A stretch of 64,000 nt of DNA from Maniola hyperantus (GCF_902806685.2 NC_048543.1:10450106-10514105); one strand, 5' to 3'; positions 43,903 to 55,988 are shown, counted from the first letter of the stretch. Translations and numbers: made by a program. Notes: generated by a model from the letters alone, not told the origin.

Positions 43903-44811
43903 TGGCTTATATAATATTATATTCATGCTTATAAGTGGCTGGATATAGAAACTAGAACTTGCATGTAGATTTTTTTAAAGTTCAATAAGAAAGGATTTTC
44001 AGACGTTCTATCCGAACGAAGTTGAGCGTTGATAATTTTATATTGGCTGTAGTCTTGTTTGGCATGAGGCTTCGGTCACGGCAAAATAATTTATTTTAAG
44101 TAAGAAGCGGAATTTCATCATCTCAGAATAGGTAGGTATACTTACTTATTATAATATTTCTCACCTGTTGAAAAGAGTACCTAACTGATGAGTTTCTTCT
44201 CAGTTCTTTTCAATAGAATCGACTTTCTAAACCGGTCGTGATCTTGATATACTCGTAAAAGAAAAAATATAAAAGAGCAATTTATATTTTTACTGTAAAG
44301 TAGATTTTAAGTAGGTAAGTTAACAAAAATGTTATCTTTAGAGTCCATTCAAAAGCGAGAGTAAATTCGTTTTGTTTGTACCTTAATACATACTTATAGA
44401 ACCTGTGCAGTTTGCCAAGTCTCGAAACCATATTAAAATCCCATTGGCGTAGACATCTTTAGAGTTTAATATTTTGCAGTTGTGACGTCATTTTCTCCTG
44501 CATTGCGCTACACTACAAACATTTTATATACACATTGATGGGCTGATATCCAAGAAAATTTGCTTATATTTTACTCTCTATAGCTTTCCCTCTGGGAAAT
44601 GTTATGCTCGATCTCGAGTCGTATCGTTTTCTTTATAATAATATTTTCATATTATTATATCGAATGGTCGGTATTTTGTACTATTATGTCAGTAAATGCA
44701 AAACTTTTAAACATAATCGAATTTAAATCTAAATACGTTTTATATGTATTAGATATACCTAATGTTTTATATAGATATGATTGGAATCCTATTAACTACA
44801 CTAACACGGAT
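43903..44811. other. Unassigned non-coding DNA
   Basis: Nothing recognised apart from AT-rich runs leading to the hairpin at 44,812. Confidence 0.4.
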
Positions 44812-44883
44812 CTTCCCTTTAGGTCCCGTAATAAAATATTGTAATAAATTTTACAATATTTTATTACGGGACCTTAAGGGAAG
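44812..44883. repeat. Long hairpin: 33-bp arms, 6-bp loop, one mismatch
   Basis: CTTCCCTTTAGGTCCCGTAA... (44,812-44,844) is the reverse complement of 44,851-44,883 (...TTACGGGACCTTAAGGGAAG) at 32 of 33 positions, around the loop TAAATT. It includes an AATAAA in the left arm. It does not belong to any repeat family recognised in this window. Confidence 0.9.
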
Positions 44884-44961
44884 GCATTACTAATAATTGA
44901 CGATTCAATAGTAAGTACTTGTAAAATTTTAATTGAATAAAGACATTTTGATTTCATTGGA

Positions 44962-45145
44962 TTTGATCATTATCATGATCAACCCATCACTGGCTCACTA
45001 CAGAGCACGGGTCACCTCTCAGAATGAGGAAGGCCATAGTCTACCACGCTGGCCAAGTGCAGATTGTCAGTCTTCACACAACTTGGAGAACATTATGAAG
45101 AACTCTCAGGCTTCCTAACGATGTTTTCCTTCACCGATCAAGCTT
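44962..45145 (-). repeat. SINE-A
   Basis: GATCATTATCATGATCAACCCATCACTGGCTCACTACAGAGCACGGGTC, CTCTCAGAATGAGGAAGGCCATAGTCTACCACGCTGGCC, CTTCACACAACTTGGAGAACATTATGAAGAACTCTCAGGC, GATGTTTTCCTTCACCGATCAAG. The tRNA-like end is missing. Confidence 0.83.
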
Positions 45146-45646
45146 CAAGTACTTTTTCAACTACTACTTCAAGTACCTTGCAAGAAAAAGAATCTAAATA
45201 CAATCTCAGTTGCGCAAGCCAAGATCCTACTTATTTGGAGATTTTTCGATTTTTTTCCAAAGATTGACTCAAACTGATATGAACCAAAGAGCCTATTTAG
45301 TGAGAAGAGAGTAATTTTTATTTTATTTTACTCTAATGTAACCAAATACTTATCAACTTTGAACCGTATGGTAAACCCAAGCAATTGAGTTCCAAAGTTT
45401 AGAAAATCGTAAAGTAAAGTAAAAGTTTACGAGTTTTACTTTTAAAGTCATATAAATTTTAAATATCAAGACAAGGTTTTTAACCTCTATAATAATTTCA
45501 CAAAAGTTTAAAAACAACATAGACTTTTCAGTGAAATAGAGATATTAGGATTGATAATTGGTTTTATTCAAAAGTAAAATGATATACAAACTAGTATTTT
45601 TAATTACCAGATACCAACACCAATATATTATCCATGATTATAGACG

Positions 45647-45683
45647 TAATAGAAATAGAAATTGAAATAGAAATAGAAATAGT
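45647..45683 (+). repeat. (ATAGAA)n hexamer microsatellite
   Basis: About six tandem units (AATAGAAATAGAAATTGAAATAGAA...) directly joined to an R1 copy, as expected for the simple repeat tail of such elements. Confidence 0.8.
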
Positions 45684-45862
45684 GTGTGTCTGTTTGTCTC
45701 TATCTCTTACCTTTTCACGGCCGGACATTTAACCAATTATACGGGAACAGAGATAATTTGCTTCCTTGATAATCCTCTTATTATATCGGAATCTCTTAGA
45801 ATTCCCAAGGTTTCCTAAAAACCTAGATCCACATGGTCGTAGTCGTGAGCATCAGTAATTTT
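45684..45862 (-). repeat. Short dispersed repeat R1
   Basis: GTGTGTGTCTGTTTGTCTC, TACCTTTTCACGGCCGGACATTTAACCAATT, TTGCTTCCTTG, GAATTCCCAAGGTTTCCTAAAAACCTAGATCCACATGGTCGTAGTCGTGAGCATCAG. Confidence 0.8.
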
Positions 45863-46621
45863 TTTTTTCTGGCTTTACACTATTAGTATTTTAAAAGTAT
45901 GATTAACTCTTTCAATATAAAAAGTACAGTAGTTCTATTTCACGATGATCGTTTAGCCTAATTGTAGTAGTGAGTGTACCGTTAAGCGTTAACGCATTTG
46001 TGCGCGTATCGTAACCCGCGTTACGTTAGTACCAAAAATGTCATGCACACTATAAAAATGTGTACATGTGCACTCACACAAACATAACCAAACGGTCTTC
46101 GTGAAATAACACAACTATATATTTTTAAGTACATAAGATTTTGGTTGGTAAATCTGTACAAAATACCGGCTTAAAGTAAATAATTGTAACAACGTTTACC
46201 AGAACGGGTATATTCCCTCCAGAACAATTCACATTCTATGTTTGCATGTCTGAAACGTCCTGTCATGAAATACGAGCGACTTGATATGAATAATGCTAAG
46301 TGTAAATATTTTAGTTTCCGTCGCAAATAAGAAATTATTATCTTCAAATTCTATTTTAGAATAATTTGCAATGATTTCATATTACTGCCCATAAAAGGAA
46401 TGTAATGTTTTTCAGGGTTCATCCACGTATGTATGTAATATGTACCTATGTGAGTTTTTTGGATGTAGGTATCGGGTTCCTTACTTACATCATCCTGATT
46501 GATTCTTACTGGCTATTAATTTTTTGAAAAGAATTCAGTATAGCAGGGCGTATATTTTTAATTTTATAATTATAATAAATTCAATTTATTTTGATACTAC
46601 ATTATTTAAATTTTGTTCTTG
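45863..46621. other. Unassigned non-coding DNA
   Basis: No gene or repeat recognised. Confidence 0.4.
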
Positions 46622-46830
46622 GTGAACTTCATGGTGCAGTTAGTAAGATGGTCTTATTTTTGGGAGATCCGGATTTCGATTCATAGAAAAGGGAAATTTA
46701 TGATTTCTAAATTGGTTTAAGACGTCTAATCTGGTGCGAGGCTTTGGCCGTGGCTACAGCTATAAGTCACTAGGACTTAGCGTTCTGGCAGGTACTGTGC
46801 TGCATGGAAACATACTCGTATAAGGTTAGC
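46622..46830 (+). repeat. SINE-C, old copy
   Basis: Diverged head (CATGGTGCAGTTAGTAAGATGGTC ... GGAGATCCGGATTTCGATTCAT) and body (AATCTGGTGCGAGGCTTTGGCCGTGGCTA, ACTTAGCGTTCTGGCAGGTACTGTGCTGCATGGAAAC, AAGGTTAGCAC). Order and spacing match the copy at 20.9 kb. The third third is lost. Confidence 0.68.
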
Positions 46831-48784
46831 ACACTTCTATTTTCGAAAAATACTATTTTAAAATGCAAAATTCTCTTTTATTATCGAAAAAATTGATCTT
46901 GGATAAGTTTTTTCCGATGGAAAGAAATGTTTCAAAATAAATCTTGTTCGGTATAGTTATATTATATTCGTGTTCGAAAAAGCTGAGTGTAAATGTTGTA
47001 GTTCCCATCGTAAATCAACTGAGATTATCTTACGATGTCTTGGCCTTTGTATGAATAATTTATAACATTGTCTTGTTGGGTATACGTACCGCAAGAATAT
47101 ATTTTAAATGCCCGTTACATGTTTTATGTTTAACACCCAAAATATGAAAATATTGATGTTATAAAGTTTAAAGTTTTCTTTAAAAAATCGTCGCTATGTT
47201 CTCGTAAAAATATTATTAATCTTTAACCTTTTTAAATATACGAGTGTGATACTTATGAATTACGTATGTATCACATCTGAAATCTCGTGCGTTCAGATAA
47301 TTATTTTTGAGAAAATAAATCTTATTATTCACGTTACATATCAGAAATTAGTGTTGTATAGAGTTTATTTTGTGTTAAATGTACAAACATGCCCGTTCGT
47401 GTCCTTTACAGTATAAATAGACTATTTAATTCATTAAAACTCCCTTTATCTTACCTCATCCAAGCCTTGAAGCGTATTTTAAACGTCCCTTTATTAAGAT
47501 GACTTGGCGTTATAAATTCTTGTAACAGCGCTCCTGAGCCACGAAATAAAAAATAGGATTTATTTTTTTATTAATCGGCATGATAAACGGGTGTAAAGTA
47601 CAGATTTATCTGTTCGAGCACGTGCTCCAAAAGCCGTTAGGTTCAATAGCGAATTTAGAATGTAAGCGTGAATTTATGGACATTACCCAACTGATAAAAA
47701 TTGTATTGCTTGCGGTATATTTATAGGTGTATCATTTGTTTTTTATTTCCACACAGATTTGGTTGTTTGTTTTTCTTATATACTTATATATAACCTATTT
47801 GACTGATTCAAACATCACTGGATTCAAAGCTAAGTACATTTATGATTTAAAACTCCTAAGATCGAGAGACCTGAAAATAGATATTTAGGTTCAGTACGCG
47901 TCTATTAAAGTAAGAAATAAAAAATATTTTCTTTCTTTGTACGTTAATTAAAGTATGAAATTAAATACTGTTCCAAAATACAAATTAATGAAGAAAAAAA
48001 TAGGCAGTTAATGGGGGTGGGGATTGATAACTTAAATAAAACTATGAAATAACAGTGGTTTTTTTTTTTGTATTTTCAAATTAGTAGTAGTATCAAAAAA
48101 TAAATTTTCATAATTTGTAAATTAGAACCATTAACAGTTTTATTTCTATCAATACTCTGAGCAATATTGACCTTAGCATGTCGGTGATGTGAGCTTGAAC
48201 TTTTTACCATCCGAAAATCGCACAATGCGCCCAAAAATTTAGCATAAATACTCTTTCTCTTTCCTTATTGTGTATTTTATGCAAATCATAATATCTTACA
48301 GTTTATGAGAAAATATAAAAAACGCTTAAAGAAAAAATAATGGGCGCGGCTTCACGTTAATTAATTTAATATCTCTTCAATTTGTAAAATAAAGATGTCC
48401 TCTACAATAAATCCCGAGTGGGTTTCTCTCAATTGCAGACAACAATTAAGCGGACTAACTATAATTGGAGAGTCCTAAAACTAACTTATCTTGTTTCAGC
48501 ACGCGGTGTAGGGGCATTTTCAGGTTTTCTAGGGATTTTCATTATGCCCTCAGTCTGCGGCGAGTACGATTGAAATTTTTCGAGTGGAAGAGAAAGGCTT
48601 TACAACGATATAGGCCTTACAGTTACACTAGAAACGGCAGTCGTACTTTTGTAATTTCATTCATGGCTCAATGTTTACTACTAGTATTTATTACATGCTT
48701 ACCTATTTTTTTGCAATTGATCTTTTTAAACTGCCCATTTTTATTTCCTGTTTCGGAAACATTTTGGTCTTTACTATATAATAC
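46831..48784. other. Unassigned non-coding DNA
   Basis: About 2 kb, AT-rich. A 129-codon frame (48,465-48,854) starts at a TTG and runs into R3, so it is not called. Confidence 0.4.
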
Positions 48785-48988
48785 TAGCTTATGCTCGCGA
48801 CTTCATCTGAACTACATAAATTTCAAACCCCCATTTAACCCACTTATAATATAGGGGTGGAATTTCGAAAAATCCTTTCTTAGTGGATATCTACTCTTTG
48901 CAAAGAACACACCCTCCAAATTTTATGTCTCGATCAGCGGTTTAGGCTATGCGTTGATACATACTTATAAGTCAGTCAATCAAGGCAG
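48785..48988 (+). repeat. Short dispersed repeat R3
   Basis: CTAGCTTATGCTCGCGACTTCATCTGAACTACATAAATTTC, CCCCCATTTAACCCACTTATAATATAGGGG, AATCCTTTCTTAGTGG, CGATCAGCGGTTTAGGCTATGCGTTGATACATACTTATAAGTCAGTCAATC. Confidence 0.8.
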
Positions 48989-49193
48989 AATTAGGTACAG
49001 ATTCCGAGAAGTAACCTTAGCGCGCTCCCCAGCGCTTTCCAATCAAACGTAGTTTAGTCCTCATCTGAAAACCAATCGAACTCAATTAAATTTTGTAGAT
49101 ACCTTCTAGAAACAAATTTCTGTGTCTGTGGTTTATCAGATTTCCGCAAAAATATGACGTTTCAAAGTTAAACGAGCTCAAACATTTGTATGA

Positions 49194-49250
49194 CTGCGCG
49201 GGTTTGCGGGGCGTTCCCTCCCCGATTGCTATCTCAACCCGTCAAGTACT
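49194..49250 (-). repeat. GC-rich repeat fragment
   Basis: CGGGTTTGCGGGGCGTTCCC, TCCCCGATTGCTATCTCAACC: the reverse complement of the GTCGAGATGGCAATCGGGG ... GGAGGGACGGCCCG block at 35.66-35.78 kb. Confidence 0.6.
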
Positions 49251-50122
49251 ATACGTATATACTTATACTAAAAGGCTCAGAACAAGGACTATTAGAAGTA
49301 GCCCTATTGTGACACTTACAGTTAGAGCGAGATAGCTAAATGTATTTAAGCTCTTATTAGAACGTGACAAAATGATTATGTTTTGTCCTTAGCACCGTGG
49401 CCACTTTTTTTGTTTGCCAAAATGTATTTGTACGTGAGTATTTGGCAAACAACGTGAAGTGTAGAAGGAATGACTTTCACAAGTAAGAAAATCTGCTTGA
49501 ACGAGAGGGACTGAGGGGGCCACGCTAGTTGCAAATCCGACATATCTGTGCTAAAAGGGATTAATATTTTGTCCAATATGTCATTTTATGACTGGTCTGA
49601 GCTAAAGTTACTTTTTTGTTTTAGAAATCTCCTTGTCCTATAAGACCTATGAACGATCCGCATAATATAATAATGTGAAAGTATCCACAACACAAAACGA
49701 CTGACAAATAGATATAAATGTATATTTGAATCGTGAAATGAAAAGCAAACTCCAAATTGTAATGCTATTGATTCTGTCTCATCTAGAAGCAGCAAATCGG
49801 GTAACCTCCATTACTTGGGGTTCACAATAAATAAACTGCGGGGACACGGCACTGCTGTCTGCAATGCTGGCAATTGAAATTTCATCCCAGCTTTATACCG
49901 GTCGTTAACAATAAAATGATAGAAAATAAACAACTTCCCTCACTTGCACGATGAAGATTTAACGTCGTAAGATCCCCTGTTTATGAATATCGCCTTTGAA
50001 ATTATTATCATGGTTGTGAAAGATCACAAAAAAGTTACGATAGAAAAATCACGCTAAAAATTCGTTCCTCGTTCATATGTTTGTCGTGATTCACGTAGGA
50101 GTTCGATATCATATATCAGTAC
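49251..50122. other. Unassigned non-coding DNA
   Basis: No gene or repeat recognised. Confidence 0.4.
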
Positions 50123-50362
50123 CCATATTATAAATGTAAAAGTGTGTTTGCTTGTTGGTTTGTTGGTTTATAATTGGTTTGTTGGTTTGTCCTTCAATCA
50201 CGTTGTAACGGAGCAACGGATCGACGTGATTTTTTGCATGGGTATAGTTAAAGACCTGGAGAGTGACATAGGCTACTTCTTATCCCGGGAAATCAAAGAG
50301 TTCCCACGGGATTTTAAAAAAACCTAAATCCACGCGTACGAAGTCGCGAGCATCAGCTAGTA
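50123..50362 (-). repeat. Short dispersed repeat R2, full length
   Basis: ATATTATAAATGTAAAAGTGTGTTTGCTTG, (TTGGTTTG)n, TCCTTCAATCACGTTGTAACGGAGCAACGGATCGACG, TTTTTGCATGGGTATAGTTAAAGACCTGGAGAGTGACATAGG, TTCCCACGGGATTTT, AATCCACGCGTACGAAGTCGCGAGCATCAGCTAG. Well preserved, so fairly young. Confidence 0.88.
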
Positions 50363-50972
50363 TAAAGTAAACTTATGGCCAAACAATCCGCGCCGATTTA
50401 TTGATATACATAGAGCATGCACTGGGAATCTAATTCCGACTTGGGACAAAGTCTTTCATGATAGGCTTTGCCATCTTAGTTGAATTAAATGTCGCAATAT
50501 GTACTTAGGTAGGTATATTAATTTCAAATGTCTACGAGAATTTAAAAATCTTTATACTTAGTAGAACTCTGTGAGATAACATTTTGAAGCGTCAACTGAA
50601 TTTAGTTTTAAAGAAAACTGGTAGAGATATCTCAAGTGAGATATTTTGTATTTTCAATCCCTAGCGTCTTATTTGTGTTGAACACTGTAAACATGAGTGG
50701 TTCGTTCAGAACATATCACACGCAAAATATAAAATAGAAATATTTCTACCAAAGAGAAGTGATAACATCTCAGTGGCACCGCAGAGCATTCAGATGTTGT
50801 AGGACGCGGTTGACTGAGCCTGCTAGTTGGGTAATCGCACTTTGTACCCAGAGAGTTGTCATATTACTAGAGCTACAAAATTATTGACGATTGATGGTAT
50901 AAGTTCGGCAAACTCAGCATTTATATCAATGTACGCAAATACCTTCAGTGCCTCGTTGGTTATTTGTATACT

Positions 50973-51132
50973 AATGTGTCTGTCTGTCTGCTAACTTTCG
51001 CAGATAATCTGTTTTTACAAATTTCGCATTCCAGAGTCGGACATAGGCTACTTTTTGTCGCAGAAAATTAGAGTTCCCGTGAGATTTATAAAAAAACATA
51101 AATTCACTTAACGAAGACAAAGCATCATCTAT
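50973..51132 (-). repeat. R1/R2 copy, diverged
   Basis: ACTAATGTGTCTGTCTGTCTGC, GAGTCGGACATAGGCTACTTTTTGTC, AGAGTTCCCGTGAGATTTATAAAAAAACATAAATTCAC, AAAGCATCATCT. Confidence 0.7.
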
Positions 51133-51189
51133 TTGGTACAGGGACACTTAACACTCCATACGATACGACGATATCTAGTTTACTATTTA

Positions 51190-51255
51190 GGTACCCCAGA
51201 AAATCGAAGAGTTCCCTCGGGATTTTTGAAAAACCAAAATCCACGTGAAAACGAC
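51190..51255 (-). repeat. R1/R2 head fragment
   Basis: CAGAAAATCGAAGAGTTCCCTCGGGATTTTTGAAAAACCAAAATCCACGTG: the 5' third on the reverse strand. Confidence 0.65.
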
Positions 51256-51597
51256 ATTAATTACTGAATTCGACGCTGAGCATTTCCTTTTAATCACTGC
51301 GTATGTCAAGGAGTTTTTTTTATCAAAGCTTAGCGATAACATCAGCGTAGACCGCAAGGCTTTTAGATGAAGTATTACGCAGCTGAATGAGCTCGAACAT
51401 CGCAGCTTGTATGTAAGCGAACCCCTCATTGATGGTATTGAGTCATAATCAGTCATAATGGATATTGGAGTGAGCTCTAAACATATTGGAAGGAAAAAGA
51501 TTTTACATTTGGTTCTGTTTTGAAAAGAGACAACTTTTATATTTTCTTGGCAAAGTCATGCTCATAATAGGTATAGGATTTAGCCTTCCCACACTTT

Positions 51598-51624
51598 ACT
51601 GTTAACAGAATATCTGTTAACAGT
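51598..51624. repeat. Perfect 11-bp-arm palindrome
   Basis: ACTGTTAACAG (51,598-51,608), spacer AATAT, CTGTTAACAGT (51,614-51,624). Confidence 0.9.
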
Positions 51625-51658
51625 AGGTACTTCCTGTCCTGTGTGTCCGTCCTTTGAT

Positions 51659-51708
51659 GATGATAAGTAACAAACAGACGTAACATTGTCTGATTGTTAC
51701 TTATCGTC
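51659..51708. repeat. Hairpin, 21-bp arms, 19 pairs
   Basis: GATGATAAGTAACAAACAGAC (51,659-51,679) against GTCTGATTGTTACTTATCGTC (51,688-51,708), with an 8-nt loop. It lies 35 bp from the palindrome at 51.6 kb. Confidence 0.88.
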
Positions 51709-51884
51709 ATTATAATATTTGTGCAATAACTGTAGCTATAAATAAAAAAAAATCGCCGAAATGATGTACCTACGCGCATAACTTCCGATCGATTGCACCA
51801 AATTGGATAAATTCTTTTTTGTTGTGTTTGTAAATTGTCAGGATAAGGTATATAAGGTTGTAAGTTAGATTTTTTTTGGAAAAT

Positions 51885-51945
51885 CTACGGGGAAAGACAG
51901 TTCCCACGGGACGCGGATGAAATTGTGGGCAACAGCTAGATAAAT
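51885..51945 (-). repeat. R1/R2 head remnant
   Basis: GGGAAAGACAGTTCCCACGGGACGCGGATGAAATTGTGGGCAACAGCTAG keeps the head with an internal deletion. Confidence 0.6.
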
Positions 51946-53332
51946 ACATAAGGCGAGTCACCGAGGCGGGCAGCGCGGCTTAGAAGTAAACCGCTTGGCA
52001 ACGTTCAAATTCTGTGTTTCAAACGTTAAATTTGAATTTAATAAATTAAAGAAGTCCTGTTAAAAACCAAAATTTAGCAGGTTCTCTGTAGTACTTAAAG
52101 ACAAATATTTCCATATAAAAATTAATTGCTGAGTCAGAAATTTTAGTATTAAATAATTCGTTTTAGACTTTTATTTCGGCTTATTTCAAGATTTTATTTG
52201 ATCGAGTGAAGTACTGCCTATTGTGTATCAAAGTAGCACATTCTTTAGACAATGTCTTTAGGTATATTGTGTATTTTTAGCAAGGCCATTATTTTATAGC
52301 AAATACCTAAAACATTTGATCTAGCAAACCAGTTTTTTCCGCTTAGCCTCCGTACTTATTTTGTTAACTACCTTTTAATAAAAGTAAACAGCTTTAACAG
52401 TGTAATATTATATTATACAACATTATCAAGCAGGTAAACATTATTCCAGACAGGAAGCCAAGAAAATCGGATAAAATTTCCATATTGAGTTCGCTATCGC
52501 AAGTCTGTTATAGTGCATTGTGCACATGATGTATGCTTTCCTTACATTTCGCGGGTGATTTCGCTGGAATTTGACTGGCATAAGTCGGAGGGGAGTATTT
52601 TACATTAGAAATCAGGTGACACAGTGATGGATGTTGCTTATTTCGCTTAAATCCGACACATTCGGAAGAAAAATGATATTTTTGGATAAGGCCTGATGAC
52701 TTATGTACATTTCTTTTTTTGCGTAGTTGCGTAGGTGGGTACTTCATTACTTTATTGTGTCAAGCTAGGTATCTACTGAAAAAAATAAGAAGAAAATCGG
52801 AAGACATCTAGTCCTGGTCTAGTTTACTCTGTGTGGCTATTCTTCAACGTTTAGGTACTGAGCAAAATCTCATGCACACAAGGGATTCGAGTACCTACTA
52901 CCTAAGAATATATTTAATAATTATAACAAAGGAAGATAGCAGAGAAATTAAATTCGATATGATGTTGAAAACAAATAACGTAGGGGCAATCTCTTCGGAA
53001 AAACACCGATATTAACATCTATCACGCTATTATATGACTAACTGTTATTTTATGAGCATCTAATGGCCCGATAAGGATATTTTATTATTCCCTAATGGCT
53101 TATACCTGTCTTACAACGTTACAGGGACGATGCGTTATGGCCACGCATCGGAACACCAATTTCGCATAATGGATAGGTCTTTATTGTCCATTTGGAAATA
53201 GATAAAACTAATACCTAATATGTACCTACTTATAGAGTAGGTACACGTGATTGAAATAGTCCAACCGCCAAGCTATATTTTAAGAGTGCTCTCCATTATC
53301 GCTAGTGGCATACACGCCATACATATAGAATC
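51946..53332. other. Unassigned non-coding DNA
   Basis: No gene or repeat recognised in about 1.4 kb. Confidence 0.4.
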
Positions 53333-53560
53333 CGTCATCCGTCCACCTAGTGGGGGTCTTCCAACACTGCGTCTTCCGGTGCAAGGTCGCCATTCCAACA
53401 CCTTAAGACACCAACGTCTATCGGTTTTACTAACTATGTGCCCTGCTCATTGCCACTTCAGCTTCTACACTCTTCGCTTTCTCACTTGAGCTTTGTCAGT
53501 CACTCTAGTTCTCCTAAGGATCTCCTCATTTCTGATTTGATCACGTAGATAAACTGCAAG
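53333..53560 (-). pseudogene. RTE-type LINE reverse transcriptase C-terminus, broken
   Basis: On the reverse strand this gives DQIRNEEILRRTRVTDKAQ, then a degraded KLKWQ..AGHI, KVLEWRPCTGRRSVGRP: the C-terminal region of the lepidopteran endonuclease-reverse transcriptase after the polymerase domain. At least two stops interrupt it. It is the most complete LINE coding remnant here, though only ~75 codons long. The upstream RT and endonuclease are not present. Confidence 0.78.
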
Positions 53561-54334
53561 CATATTTCTCTCTAAGAAATAATTACCTATAATTGAGTAA
53601 AATTTGCCCTGAAACCATTAGTTTTGCAATTTTATTGTTTTTACATGGTTTTCTCGTCGGCACTCCCGCTTTGCCCATCGCTGTCATTGAGGTCATGGCC
53701 TCAAAAACATCTGATCTGAAATATTCAAAAAATAATACATACGTATTCCATTCTAATAATGTCGCGCGTAGTAGCAATTTCAAAACAAGTAATGTAAAGT
53801 CTAATAAGGAATAATTTTATAAGCCCCTGTATCCACCAAGCATCGTTGTGCCCTGCGAATGTCGCGGCGCATAAATACAGAACAATCGCTCTAAACCACG
53901 CTATACAGGTACTCAGATAAAACGGGCGAGTTCGCCCGTATAGGCGAAATTGTAAGAACAAACTGTTCGGCACATAAAATATTTTCATTCCAAAATATAG
54001 TAACTTTAAATTACCTCAATCAATTACAATCAAGACCGGGAGCCGCAGCAGAAATGGCTGAAAACGGCAAGTAGCGCAAGTATGATTCTCTTATCGAGAT
54101 TTACATTTTGTTCTATTTGCCGTGGAGACCCTAGGGCCATGGAGTGTTAGTGCAAAAAATCATTACGAGACATTTTATCGCGATTTGTATAGTAATTAGA
54201 TAAGGCTATCTTTAAGTTTTATTGTAATATTTTCAATTTTTTAAAAAATAACCTATATTGTACTGGATAGAGAACTTGAAAGAGGCTTATGTCCAACATT
54301 GGATGCATGTTAGCTGAAATTAATAATCAGTACC
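53561..54334. other. Unassigned non-coding DNA
   Basis: No gene or repeat recognised. GGTACTC..AACGGGCGAGTTCGCCCGTATAGGCG near 53,918-53,946 contains a short inverted repeat (CGGGCGAGTTCGCCCG). Confidence 0.4.
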
Positions 54335-54585
54335 CTTATTATAAATGCGAAAGTGTGTTTGTTTGTTAGTTTGTTGGTTTGTTGGTTTGTTGGTTTGTTG
54401 GTTTATTGGTTTGTTGGTTGGTCCTTCAATCACGTCACAACGGTGCAACGGATTGACGTGATTTTTTGCATGGGTATAGATAAAGATCTGGAGAGTGACA
54501 TAGGCTACTTTTTAAAAAAAAATTAAAGAAAGATTTTTAAAAACCTAATTCCACGCGGACGAAGTCGCGGGCATCAGCTAGTATT
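54335..54585 (-). repeat. R2, full length, with (GTTTGTTG)n tail
   Basis: ACCCTTATTATAAATGCGAAAGTGTG, then a GTTTGTTGGTTT minisatellite at ~54,357-54,420, TCCTTCAATCACGTCACAACGGTGCAACGGATTGACG, TTTTTGCATGGGTATAGATAAAGATCTGG, AATTCCACGCGGACGAAGTCGCGGGCATCAGCTAG. Confidence 0.9.
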
Positions 54586-54867
54586 CCATATAATTTAATG
54601 TACCTACTAGTTATAAAAATATCTCCTAAATCTAAGGGTAGACGGAAAGCCATTAGACATAGGACAATGATCTTTGACTTTCAGCATTCCTGACTCCTGA
54701 GGATTAAGGAGAAGGCCTAGGCCCTAGGATTTTGACATAGTACATATTGAGGAAACGAAACGACCTCCAGCTCTTTATTTTTAACTTAAATATATTAAAA
54801 AGAAAGCGATAAATGTTATAATATTTGATTTGATTTGATTTGACATCACTAAGTACTTTTTATTCAT

Positions 54868-54955
54868 ACATATTCCAGAAAACAAAAAAACTCCACGGAT
54901 TTTTTAATAAATCTAATCTAAATCCACATGGACAAAGTCGCGGGCCTCATCTACA
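54868..54955 (-). repeat. R1/R2 head fragment
   Basis: AAAAAACTCCACGGATTTTTTAATAAATCTAATCTAAATCCACATGGACAAAGTCGCGGGCCTCATC. Confidence 0.7.
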
Positions 54956-55375
54956 AATAAATAAAAGAAGTTCCGCCTTTCTCTAAAGTTTTCCCCTATA
55001 CGCTTATGCAGACGCTATCGATTTTGTCTGTGTTAGGGGGACAGCCTGATAATCATATTATATCGTATTTTAAATATATTGTGCGAGGGACCGGTCTTCT
55101 ATACAATTATACATTGTATAGCCTGACCTTGAAACCCGGACCCCTTTGTAATTAATACACGAACAGATGAAAGGGTATCTAAGCTAATTTATTAAAGTTT
55201 GACCGTCTCTATAGATAGAAAACTCCTGTTCTGCTTGAAGCTTGAAAGCTATTATTTGTAGGTAGTTTTGAAAATAAATTTAAATGTAGATTGTAAACCT
55301 ACTTAGCTAGGTACCTAGACACAATCTATAGGTATATATTTAAAATAGATACATAATATAGATACCTCCTGACGA

Positions 55376-55515
55376 CCCTACCTGGACTGACGACCTTAAG
55401 AAGGAAGAAGGAAGGGTGGATGAGGAAGGCGGAGGATCGTGTGTGGTGGCGCGCTCTAGGGAAGGCCTATATGTCCAGCAGTGGACGCAAACAGGCTGAT
55501 TGAATGATTGATTGA
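55376..55515 (+). repeat. LINE 3' end (second RTE-like type)
   Basis: The translation WMRKAEDRVWWRALGKAY is the closing motif of a related LINE reverse transcriptase. TGTCCAGCAGTGGACGCAAACAGG and a (GATT)n tail (TGATTGAATGATTGATTGATTG) follow. 5'-truncated insertion. Confidence 0.75.
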
Positions 55516-55646
55516 TTGAGATACCTCCTCATGTAGGTATAAGAATAAATAATAACTAACTCAATTCTGATCTGCATAGCTATCGCTGTTTTAGCTCGTT
55601 GGGAGTACTAAATCTTTTTGATAAAAATTATCGAATGAAATTATAC

Positions 55647-55922
55647 TAGCTTACCCACCCGGCTTGCTCGAGTAGATTTATTTTAATAGTTGAGCTGTAT
55701 CTATAACTTGAAAAATGCTGGAATTTCATTCAAAACTTCTTCGCCTGTTTAACCCCCTTTAGGGGTAAAATTTATATAAATCCTTTCTTATAGTGAGTGT
55801 TTACGTTACGAAAGGAAGCACCTACTGTACAAAATTTCAAGTTTTTAAGCCCAGCGGTTTAGACTGTGTGTTCATAGATATCAGTCAGTCAAGACAAGTT
55901 TTTTACATAATCTTATATATTT
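55647..55922 (+). repeat. R3-related repeat with CCACCCGGCTTGCTCG head
   Basis: ACTAGCTTACCCACCCGGCTTGCTCGAGTAG head, AACCCCCTTTAGGGGTAAAATTTATATAAATCC, AAGCCCAGCGGTTTAGACTGTGTGTTCATAGATATCAGTCAGTCAAG, ATATATTTTC end. Same plan as R3 with a different 5' part. Confidence 0.72.
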
Positions 55923-55988
55923 TCATGCGCATATTGACTCAGTATAATATGACAAATTCATTAATTATAATAATAAATTAATCATCAG

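Noticed and set aside
48465..48854. 129-codon open frame
   Set aside because: Begins at TTG and its C-terminal third is R3 repeat; no domain.
54357..54420. CRISPR-like array of GTTTGTTG units
   Set aside because: Simple tandem repeat without spacers, and it is the tail of an R2 element in a eukaryotic genome.
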